The notes under the pieces: model-generated | What the model was told of the DNA's origin: nothing | Databases searched by the model: none | The model's input: only the letters and a program-made list of their open reading frames with translations | Translations under genes and position numbers: made by a program | From: Candidatus Peregrinibacteria bacterium | Lineage (GTDB): Bacteria; Patescibacteriota; Gracilibacteria; UBA1369; LOWO2-01-FULL-3 | Assembly: GCA_003566255.1 (NCBI GenBank) | Contig: PXEC01000088.1 | Coordinates: forward strand, 1-7,762 | Direction: 5' to 3' | DNA length: 7,762 nucleotides | Shown: positions 1-6,701 of the stretch, in pieces | Numbering within the stretch: the stretch's first letter is position 1 | How the letters are laid out: every line of letters starts with the position of its first letter

Positions 1-15
1 AGCCGCCACAATTAA

Positions 16-138
16 CAGGTTAAAAATCTGCACGTGCAGACCTTTTCCCGTGAAAATTTGGATATCGCGCTGGCCGCGGTCAAAGAAGCTCATCCTTACG
101 AGGAGCCGGCGATAGATATTTATCCTGTTTTGACATGA
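16..138 (+). pseudogene. C-terminal end of a NIF3/YqfO-type CutA-like domain protein, partial and possibly broken
   Basis: The frame reads QVKNLHVQTF, then a helix-like stretch, then HPYEEPAIDIYPVLT and a TGA stop at 136-138. The HPYEEPAxDIYP signature is typical of the CutA-like domain found in YqfO/NIF3-family proteins and, in many uncultured bacteria, as a standalone protein of about 100 residues. Its biochemical role is not established. Only about 41 codons are open: a TAA lies in the same frame at 13-15, no ATG follows it, and the first GTG (34-36) would give a fragment lacking most of the domain. Either the gene is decayed or a frameshift or sequence error lies near the left edge. The first 15 bases cannot decide which. 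The end of the gene contains the -35 element of the mutS promoter. Confidence 0.55.
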
Positions 139-159
139 GGTCTATCGGTGGGATAGAAT
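130..159 (+). promoter_or_regulatory. Predicted sigma70-type promoter for mutSL
   Basis: A perfect -35 hexamer TTGACA (130-135) and a 5-of-6 -10 hexamer TAGAAT (154-159) are separated by 18 bases, on the coding strand of mutS. No TG extension precedes the -10. Eight bases (160-167) separate the -10 from the mutS ATG, so transcription would be expected to start at about 166-168, on or next to the A of the ATG. The -35 lies within the last two sense codons of the upstream gene. The call rests on sequence match and spacing only. Confidence 0.6.
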
Positions 160-167
160 AAGCGCCC

Positions 168-2747
168 ATGACAAAGCTAACGCCGATGATGGCGCAGTAC
201 AAACAGGTCAAGGAGAAATATAAAGACTGTATTCTGATGTTCAGGCTCGGGGATTTTTATGAAATGTTTTTTGAGGATGCCGTGGAAGCTTCCAAAATTC
301 TACAAATAACTTTGACCGCGCGTCGCAACAAGAACAGCGACCTAAAAGTTCCAATGTGCGGAATCCCCTATCACGCGGTGGAATCATATCTTTCCAAGAT
401 TACAAAAGCGGGAAGGAAAGCTGCGATTTGCGATCAAATCACTGAACCGAACGGAAAAGGGATTGTTGAACGAGAAGTTATGCGCGTGGTCACTCCGGGA
501 ACGACTTTTGACGAAAATATCATAGACCAAAAAGCCAATAATTATGCCGCGGCCATAGTTGCCGGCAAGGATTGCTTCGGGTTTGCGTATGTGGACGTAA
601 CAACCGGTCAGTTCAAATGCACGGAGATAAATAATGCCGAAGAGTTGCGCTCCGAAGTCTTGAGGATCAGTCCGGCGGAGTGCGTTTGCGGAGAGGAACT
701 GCTTGGAAAGTTGAAAACGATTTTCAGGAATGAAATGTATATTTTCAAGCATGAGTTTTTTGGAGAAGCGGAGAGCATGCTTAAAGAGGCTTTTGATTTA
801 AAGTCTTTGCAACCTTTCGGGATGGAGGGACATCCTGCGGCTATCAACGCTTCCGGAGTGCTTTTTGATTATTTGAAAGAAACGCAAAAAGCGGAGTTGA
901 AGCATATTCAAAAAATTTCGTTTTATCGTATTTCGGATTTTATGCCTTTGGACGAATCGCTTATCCGAAATCTGGAGCTTTTTTATACTAATCGGGAAAA
1001 TAAGAAAGAGGGCAGTTTGATTTGGGTCTTGGATCGGACAATGACTCCGATGGGCGGTCGTATGCTTAGGAACTGGATCCTTCACCCCCTTCCGGACGAA
1101 GAAAAGATAAAACATCGTTTGGATAAGGTGGGGGTTTTTGTGAAAAATTCGGGACTTTTGAGGGATATCAGGGAATGTCTGAAGGATGTTTACGATATTG
1201 AAAGACTTTTAAGCAGGTTGAGTCTGGGAACCGGGAATGCCAGAGATTTGATCGCAATGAAACAGTCATTGAAATCTATCCCTAAAATAAAGGATTTGCT
1301 GGGCGAAAATATCAGCGATATAAGGTCCCAACTTGATCCTCTTGAGGAGCTTGTGGATTTGATTGAAAAAGCGATCGAGGAAGATCCGCCGATTTCCGTT
1401 CGTGAGGGAGGCATGATAAAGAAGGGTTTCAACGAAGAACTGGATGATCTGAAAAAAATCAGCACCGAGGGGAAGACTTTTCTGCGGGATCTGCAGGAGA
1501 GAGAAGCGAAACGGACGGGAATAAGTTCTCTGAAGGTGAAGTACAACAAAGTCTTTGGGTATTATATTGAGATAAGTAAGTCCAATCTTTCCGCGGTTCC
1601 GGAAGACTACATCAGGAAGCAGACTTTGGTTAACGCGGAGAGATTCATCACTCCGGAGCTGAAAGAGTATGAAGAAAAAATTCTGAACGCGGAGGACAGG
1701 ATTTGTGATATTGAATATGAACTTTTTTATGGCGTGAGGATGGAAGTTGTGAAAGAGATAATAAAAATTCAGAATAACGCCCGGATGATAGCGGCGCTTG
1801 ATGTTCTATCCAATCTGGCGTTTGTGGCCGTGAAGAATAATTACTGCAAGCCGGAGATTGTTGAGAATGCGAGTGGCGGGTTTTTGGAGATCATCGGGGG
1901 GAGACATCCCGTAATAGAGCAGATGTCTTTGGGCGGAGATTTTGTTCCCAATGATTGTAAATTTGATGAAGAGAAAAAGTTTTTGTTGATCACCGGTCCG
2001 AACATGGGAGGAAAATCCACTTATCTTCGTCAGACAGCGATCATCGTTTTGATGGCTCAAATCGGGAGTTTTGTTCCCGCGGAAAAAGTTGTGATGTCTC
2101 CGGTGGACAGAATTTTTACCAGAGTCGGAGCCTCGGATAATCTGGCGCGTGGAGAGAGTACTTTTATGGTCGAGATGACGGAGGCCTCCTATATTTTGAA
2201 CAACGCAACGGAAAAAAGTTTGATAATTCTGGACGAGCTGGGGAGAGGGACTTCCACTTACGACGGAGTGAGCATAGCTTGGGCGATAACGGAATTCCTG
2301 CACGATGAAATCGGAGCAAAGACTCTTTTCGCCACACATTATCATGAACTTATAGAACTTGCAGACCAACTTTCCAAAGCGGAAAATCTGAGCGTGGCGG
2401 TGAAAGAAACGGAAAAAGACGGAGTTGTGTTTTTGTATAAAGTTGTTGAAGGCGGAGTTGATAAAAGTTATGGAATAGAGGTTGCGAAGTTGGCCGGGTT
2501 GCCGGTCAATGTGGTGGGCAGGGCCAGAGGCGTATTGAATGAGCTTGAAGAAGGGCAATCCGGGACCAAGAGAGCCCGTCGAAGGCAAACATTCTTCCCC
2601 ACGGATCAAGCCGAATTGTTTGACCCCATCGAATTAAGGGAGCATAAAAAGATCATCGGAGAGTTGGGAAAAATGGACACGGACAATATGACTCCGATTG
2701 AAGCTCTCGAGAAACTTGTAAAAATGAAAAATCAGATATGTCGTTGA
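168..2747 (+). CDS. mutS: DNA mismatch repair ATPase MutS
   Basis: MutS recognises base mismatches and small loops and, on ATP binding, becomes a sliding clamp that recruits MutL. At 859 residues it is the normal length for bacterial MutS1. The N-terminal mismatch-recognition domain has the Phe-x-Glu motif in GDFYEMF (F30, E32). Connector and lever domains follow, with conserved lever/clamp blocks around FGYYIEIS (463-470) and QTLVNAERF (485-493). The ATPase domain has Walker A GPNMGGKST (610-618), Walker B LIILDE (685-690) followed by LGRGTST, and the FATHYHEL motif with H724. Near the C-terminus, QAELF (814-818) fits the beta-clamp-binding pentapeptide. The ATG at 168 gives the expected N-terminus leading into TPMMAQY. 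The in-frame ATG at 186 would remove conserved residues. No Shine-Dalgarno sequence is well placed; GGTGGGA at 147-153 is 14 bases away. mutL follows with a 10-nt overlap. Confidence 0.98.
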   Translation: MTKLTPMMAQYKQVKEKYKDCILMFRLGDFYEMFFEDAVEASKILQITLTARRNKNSDLKVPMCGIPYHAVESYLSKITKAGRKAAICDQITEPNGKGIVEREVMRVVTPGTTFDENIIDQKANNYAAAIVAGKDCFGFAYVDVTTGQFKCTEINNAEELRSEVLRISPAECVCGEELLGKLKTIFRNEMYIFKHEFFGEAESMLKEAFDLKSLQPFGMEGHPAAINASGVLFDYLKETQKAELKHIQKISFYRISDFMPLDESLIRNLELFYTNRENKKEGSLIWVLDRTMTPMGGRMLRNWILHPLPDEEKIKHRLDKVGVFVKNSGLLRDIRECLKDVYDIERLLSRLSLGTGNARDLIAMKQSLKSIPKIKDLLGENISDIRSQLDPLEELVDLIEKAIEEDPPISVREGGMIKKGFNEELDDLKKISTEGKTFLRDLQEREAKRTGISSLKVKYNKVFGYYIEISKSNLSAVPEDYIRKQTLVNAERFITPELKEYEEKILNAEDRICDIEYELFYGVRMEVVKEIIKIQNNARMIAALDVLSNLAFVAVKNNYCKPEIVENASGGFLEIIGGRHPVIEQMSLGGDFVPNDCKFDEEKKFLLITGPNMGGKSTYLRQTAIIVLMAQIGSFVPAEKVVMSPVDRIFTRVGASDNLARGESTFMVEMTEASYILNNATEKSLIILDELGRGTSTYDGVSIAWAITEFLHDEIGAKTLFATHYHELIELADQLSKAENLSVAVKETEKDGVVFLYKVVEGGVDKSYGIEVAKLAGLPVNVVGRARGVLNELEEGQSGTKRARRRQTFFPTDQAELFDPIELREHKKIIGELGKMDTDNMTPIEALEKLVKMKNQICR
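2738..2747 (+). promoter_or_regulatory. mutS/mutL start-stop overlap
   Basis: The mutL ATG (2738-2740) lies inside the last codons of mutS, whose TGA is at 2745-2747, and mutL is in the -1 frame relative to mutS. No purine-rich ribosome-binding site precedes the mutL ATG; the upstream bases are mainly A and T. Translation of mutL therefore probably depends on ribosomes arriving from mutS, which would keep the two partners in proportion. This is inferred from geometry. Confidence 0.6.
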
Positions 2748-4531
2748 TAAAAATTTTGCCGCAAAATCTGGTTAATCAAATCGCCGCGGGTGAAGTGGTG
2801 GAAAGACCTTCTTCCGTTGTGAAGGAGCTTGTGGAAAACAGTCTGGACGCGGGAGCGGACATTATAACCGTGGAAGTGAAAGACGGCGGCACTTCCTTTA
2901 TCAAGATTGCGGACAATGGACGCGGGATGTCCCGTGAGGACCTTGAGCTTGCAATAAAGCCTCATGCCACGAGTAAGATTTTCAACGAGAGCGATCTGTG
3001 GAAAATATCGACGATGGGCTTCAGGGGCGAGGCGCTTCCCAGTATCGCGTCTGTTTCAAAGATGAGCATTAAAAGTAAGCGTGCCGGCGAAGTCGGGGGG
3101 AGCCGGATTGATTGTGTGGGCGGGGAGGTTGTGAGTGTTGAGGACGTTGGGATGAGTGACGGCACGCGTGTTGAAGTCTATGAGTTATTCTTCAATACAC
3201 CCGCCAGGCAAAAATATCTTAAACGTGAAAATACCGAATTCGGGCATATAAGTTCCTTGATAAATACTATCGCTCTGGCACATCCGAATATCGCTTTTAA
3301 ACTTATCCATAATGAAAAAACAGTCAGTGATTTTCCAAAATCATCGGACCTTCTTTCAAGAATAGCCGATGTTTTCGGTAAAAACACCGCCGAAGCCATG
3401 ATCCCAATTTTTTACGGGGGAAGTGAAATAAAAATAGAGGGATTTATCGCTAAGCCGTTTTTGAGCCGAAGCACTTCACAGCATCAATATATTTTTGTTA
3501 ACGGTCGGCCGGTTCAACATTATCTTTTGGCGAACAGAATAAAAGACGCGTATCACTCAATGCTGATGGAACACAAAAAACCGATTTTCATTTTGAATAT
3601 GCGGATTGACCCGTCTTTGATCGATGTGAATGTCCATCCTCGGAAAACTGAAATTCGTTTTGAAGACCAAGAAACTATAATCAGAGCGGTTTACGGTTGT
3701 GTAAAAACCTCTTTGGAGAAAGCCAATTTGATACATGGAGCTTCGGATTCTTTTGCAAAATTCCCGACAAAACCTCAAGCCGAATCTTCACGTGCCGAAA
3801 CCGATTTTAATAGAACTTCTCCGTCATGCGGGAAACAATCTTCATCCCTTCCGTATCCCGATCGGCGTCCATCCGAGAGTGCTCAATATGCCATAGATTT
3901 TTCGCGCCAGTTGCTTAAGGCGCGCGACCAAAAAAACATTCGTGATTTGGACGAAAAGGCAATTACAAGAGCTATCAGCCAGGTCTCAAACTCTTACATA
4001 GTCGCGGAAAATGAAGACGGTCTTATTCTTATAGATCAACACGCGGCACATGAAAGAGTTCGATATGAAGAGCTTATGGATCAGTTTGAAAAGCAAGAAA
4101 AATCCGTTCAGCCTCTGCTGGTTCCTCAACAGCTGGAATTGACCACCGAAGAGATGTCCCTTTTTGAAGAAAAGAAAGAAATCTTTGAGGCTTTGGGGTT
4201 TGAAATAGAGGCTTTTGGAGGCAATACGTTTGTGGTTCACGCGGTTCCCGGTTTTCTTTCAACTCAGGAAATCGATGATGTGATAAAAGGTGTTTTGGAT
4301 GATATTCAAAACGGTAAAAACCCCACGACCATGCAAGGAAGGATTGAGGAAATAATCAATTACATGGCTTGCAGAAGCGCGATAAAATTCGGACAAAAAT
4401 TGGAACTGCCGGAAATGCAATCTCTGATTTTACAATTGGAAAAATTGAAGCGTCCGTCCACCTGTCCTCACGGAAGACCCACTACGATATCTTTGACATT
4501 GGGAGATCTTGATAAGATGTTTAGGCGTTAA
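2738..4531 (+). CDS. mutL: DNA mismatch repair protein MutL, endonuclease type
   Basis: MutL couples mismatch recognition by MutS to strand removal. The 597-residue protein has an intact N-terminal GHKL ATPase: QIAAGEVVERPSSVVKELVEN with the catalytic E30 and Mg-binding N34, DNGRGM (59-64), HATSKI (76-81), GFRGEAL (94-100) and DVNVHPRK (296-303, K303). A low-complexity, polar linker covers about 335-405. The C-terminal domain has the full nicking-endonuclease set: DQHAAHERVRYE (433-444, fitting DQHA-x2-E-x4-E), ACRSAIK (544-550), CPHGRP (576-581) and a terminal FRR (595-597). QPLLVP (458-463) matches the MutL clamp-binding motif QxxLxP. By family knowledge this makes it the latent, metal-dependent endonuclease found in bacteria without MutH, where strand choice comes from the clamp. 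The start is fixed by the canonical IKILPQNLVNQIAAGE opening and by overlap with mutS. Confidence 0.98.
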   Translation: MSLIKILPQNLVNQIAAGEVVERPSSVVKELVENSLDAGADIITVEVKDGGTSFIKIADNGRGMSREDLELAIKPHATSKIFNESDLWKISTMGFRGEALPSIASVSKMSIKSKRAGEVGGSRIDCVGGEVVSVEDVGMSDGTRVEVYELFFNTPARQKYLKRENTEFGHISSLINTIALAHPNIAFKLIHNEKTVSDFPKSSDLLSRIADVFGKNTAEAMIPIFYGGSEIKIEGFIAKPFLSRSTSQHQYIFVNGRPVQHYLLANRIKDAYHSMLMEHKKPIFILNMRIDPSLIDVNVHPRKTEIRFEDQETIIRAVYGCVKTSLEKANLIHGASDSFAKFPTKPQAESSRAETDFNRTSPSCGKQSSSLPYPDRRPSESAQYAIDFSRQLLKARDQKNIRDLDEKAITRAISQVSNSYIVAENEDGLILIDQHAAHERVRYEELMDQFEKQEKSVQPLLVPQQLELTTEEMSLFEEKKEIFEALGFEIEAFGGNTFVVHAVPGFLSTQEIDDVIKGVLDDIQNGKNPTTMQGRIEEIINYMACRSAIKFGQKLELPEMQSLILQLEKLKRPSTCPHGRPTTISLTLGDLDKMFRR

Positions 4532-4546
4532 ATAGAATTTCTCAAT
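4532..4546. other. Convergent junction between mutL and the DUF4012 gene
   Basis: Fifteen AT-rich bases separate the mutL TAA from the TAA of the minus-strand gene. There is no room for an intrinsic terminator and no GC-rich hairpin with a T-tract is visible on either strand here or in the flanking gene ends. Transcripts from the two sides may overlap, or termination may lie inside the opposing genes or depend on Rho. Confidence 0.6.
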
Positions 4547-6697
4547 TTATTTCCAGATGGCGGAAAAGTATCTGTCGTAAACGAGATTTGTGGCGAAGAT
4601 TATTCTGTCGGCCGCGTCTTTTCGCGCGGTTGCGGGGAAGTATCCCAGATTCTTCAACGAATCGTCCGCTTGAATTGTCTTATTCAAAATACTTCCTCTG
4701 CTTCCCGGTTGTTTTTGCACCGTTAATCTGTAAGTGTCCGCGGGTTTGCGGAAATCCAGAGTGAACGGCAATTCATATTTTATGTTCAGGGTCCCTACCT
4801 CCCCCGCGTTTATTTCCATGATTGAAAAGAAATATGTTTTTCTTAGTTCCTCATCGTATCCTACGGTTATGTCTTCATCGCTGGATTCCAACAAAATACT
4901 GCCGGGCGGGACAAAAATCCTCATGTTAACTTTGTTTCTGCCTCGTCCAAGGATATCTATGAGTTGATCCGGCATTTCCTTGAACCCGTACTCCCTCAAA
5001 ATACCTCTCCAGTAATAGTAGACATCATCGGTCCAGAGGTGTGACCTCTTTATTGTCAGTTCGTTTATCACTCTTCCGTTTTTTTCTATTTGCTTTTCAT
5101 GCCTTATGTTTTCTTCCACGAATTTATCTGATTTCGTTCCTCCCACCGACGCGTTTATGACACTCAAATAATCCTCTTTTTCTCCCAATTCTCTAACACG
5201 ACCGCTTATGCCTGCCGCGTCAAAAAGGGCTTGGATATCCGGATCCGGAGAATACATCAATATATGTTTTTGTTGAGCGGCTCTGTGAAGTTTCGATCCC
5301 ACCGCACCTATGTTCTGCTCCTTCAAAATCGCTTCCTTGAACGCGGGAACAAAGACTTTTAAAATGTGTTTCGGATCTTCCGGCCCCCAAACTTTTCCTT
5401 CTATCACATAACTCAAAAGCAGGTTGTAATTCTCTGCGTTAAGTTTCCCAAACTCCCCCACTTGCACCGGTCCCGTTATCTCCAACATATCCCTTAAAAG
5501 CCCCTGATTTATTGCTATTACCGTGTCCACTCCCGGACCTCCCTGTTTTTGAAGAAACCATCTTGCCTTGGATCCGGAAATTGAAAAATCCGGAGAATAA
5601 TTACTGTCCCGAAATCTCCAGTTATCCGTAAAATCCTTAAGTGATTCGTGCGGTTCTATGTATCCCCCGTATGATCCGTCTATGTCGTAAACATCTTCAA
5701 CGCGCAAGTTGACTATTTCCCCGTCAGTTATGTCAATTATCGCGTAGCTCCCGATGAAACCTCCTGTCGGTCTTATTTCGTTATTATTTTGAAGAAGTAC
5801 AAGGTACCTGTGCGGGTGTTTGTGCCCCATAAGTTTGAGAAGCGCGGGAAAATGTTTCGCCGTTGACTCCAGAAGATCTGAAATTTCCTCTATCTGTTTC
5901 TTCGCGAAGGCTATCCTGGCTGACATTTCTCCCCTGAAAACATTTTCGTCTATCCTTCCTATAAGCTCCGCGGCTTCAACGACTTCCGCTATCGCCAGTT
6001 CCGTTTTCGCAAGCCCTTTTTCCAGAGTTTCCGCAATCGAAATTTCTATTTCCGTCTCCTCCTCCGGCAAATTCTGCATCACAAAAAACAATGGGATTTT
6101 ATTGAATTGCTCTCCCGCCTCAAGAAAATATCCGCCCGCCTCCGCCAGGTGCTTTCCTCCTCTGAACAAAGCATTTGCAACATACGCCAAGTTGTCCTCT
6201 CTTTCGTAAAATGATTCATAACTGCTTACAAACCAAAGTCTTGTGCCCGCTTTTGAAAAATTATCCAATGCCTCTTCAAACGCGGTCAACCCCTCCCGGA
6301 ACTGGATTTTTGTTCCGCCCTCTCCGGAGTCCATCAGAAGAGAAAATCCTTCCTGTGCCTGCGCGGATATCTCTTGCTGGATCTTCTGCCCCGTGTAATA
6401 AACGTTCACCGTATTTAAAACCAAAAGTATAACGAATCCCGCAATCCCTATTTTTAACAAGTTCCCCAAAAAGCGCGGTGGTTTAAAAGTTTTCCCTTTT
6501 ATGTAAATGTAGTGCTCCTCTTTGCCGGAAATATCTCTAACCGTTCTTATCGGGCTCTTTATTTTTTTCAAAAAATTACCCCGCTTTTGCGTTTGTCTTT
6601 TTTCCCGGGAATCACTGTTTCCCAGATTTATTTCTTCGTTATCGGGTTCGTCGCCCGTAACCGGAGATGACTTAATGTCTCTCAATTTTTTTGCCAT
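4547..6697 (-). CDS. DUF4012 domain-containing single-pass membrane protein, divergent LCP-like core
   Basis: This is a 716-residue protein of unknown biochemical function. The N-terminus (1-75) is polar and basic, without a cleavable signal. One hydrophobic segment at about 79-97 (KIGIAGFVILLVLNTV) suggests a cytoplasmic tail and a large extracytoplasmic part. Residues about 105-290 are predicted to be largely helical. The DUF4012 core starts at YLVLLQNNNEIRPTGGFIGS (298-317) and includes RFRDSNYSPDF (361-371) and the family tail SVINASVGGTKSDKFV (512-527). Residues about 535-665 look beta-rich, with VPPGSILL and YRLTVQKQPGS. The core order, IRPTGG then strands, then VDTVIAINQ...MLEITGPVQV (390-413), then KLNAENYNLLLSYV (418-431), parallels LytR-CpsA-Psr proteins. 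An envelope role, possibly polymer attachment, is inference. The ATG sits one base after the stop of the DUF3352-like gene and has no ribosome-binding site of its own. The DUF4012 assignment is firm. Confidence 0.9.
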   Translation of the reverse strand: MAKKLRDIKSSPVTGDEPDNEEINLGNSDSREKRQTQKRGNFLKKIKSPIRTVRDISGKEEHYIYIKGKTFKPPRFLGNLLKIGIAGFVILLVLNTVNVYYTGQKIQQEISAQAQEGFSLLMDSGEGGTKIQFREGLTAFEEALDNFSKAGTRLWFVSSYESFYEREDNLAYVANALFRGGKHLAEAGGYFLEAGEQFNKIPLFFVMQNLPEEETEIEISIAETLEKGLAKTELAIAEVVEAAELIGRIDENVFRGEMSARIAFAKKQIEEISDLLESTAKHFPALLKLMGHKHPHRYLVLLQNNNEIRPTGGFIGSYAIIDITDGEIVNLRVEDVYDIDGSYGGYIEPHESLKDFTDNWRFRDSNYSPDFSISGSKARWFLQKQGGPGVDTVIAINQGLLRDMLEITGPVQVGEFGKLNAENYNLLLSYVIEGKVWGPEDPKHILKVFVPAFKEAILKEQNIGAVGSKLHRAAQQKHILMYSPDPDIQALFDAAGISGRVRELGEKEDYLSVINASVGGTKSDKFVEENIRHEKQIEKNGRVINELTIKRSHLWTDDVYYYWRGILREYGFKEMPDQLIDILGRGRNKVNMRIFVPPGSILLESSDEDITVGYDEELRKTYFFSIMEINAGEVGTLNIKYELPFTLDFRKPADTYRLTVQKQPGSRGSILNKTIQADDSLKNLGYFPATARKDAADRIIFATNLVYDRYFSAIWK

Positions 6698-6701
6698 ATC
6701 A
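6695..6701 (-). promoter_or_regulatory. TGA-T-ATG stop/start junction coupling two minus-strand genes
   Basis: On the minus strand the DUF3352-like gene ends in TGA (6701-6699), one T follows, and the DUF4012 ATG begins at 6697. The only purine-rich stretch upstream is AAGTGA, too close to the ATG to act as a normal ribosome-binding site. Reinitiation by the terminating ribosome is the simplest way to translate the second gene, which places both on one mRNA. Confidence 0.6.

Noticed and set aside
186..188. Alternative mutS start at the ATG at 186
   Set aside because: It would drop the N-terminal residues before TPMMAQY, has no better ribosome-binding site, and the ATG at 168 fits both the family N-terminus and the predicted transcript start.
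1806..2609. 267-codon open frame on the minus strand inside mutS
   Set aside because: It lies fully antisense to the conserved ATPase domain of MutS, its translation has no recognisable domain and is rich in His, Ser, Arg and Phe as expected of a shadow frame.
2702..2750. Programmed -1 frameshift producing a MutS-MutL fusion at the overlap
   Set aside because: mutL is in the -1 frame and open back to 2702, but the A-rich stretch (GTA AAA ATG AAA AAT in mutS codons) is not a proper X XXY YYZ heptamer, and mutL has its own canonical N-terminus. Ordinary coupling explains the overlap.
4506..4518. ATCTT-GAT-AAGAT hairpin near the end of mutL as a terminator
   Set aside because: Five mainly A-T pairs with a 3-base loop, inside the coding sequence and with no T-tract after it; too weak for intrinsic termination.
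5820..6209. 129-codon plus-strand open frame opposite the DUF4012 gene
   Set aside because: Ser-rich, low-complexity translation antisense to the helical region of a recognised protein; a shadow frame.
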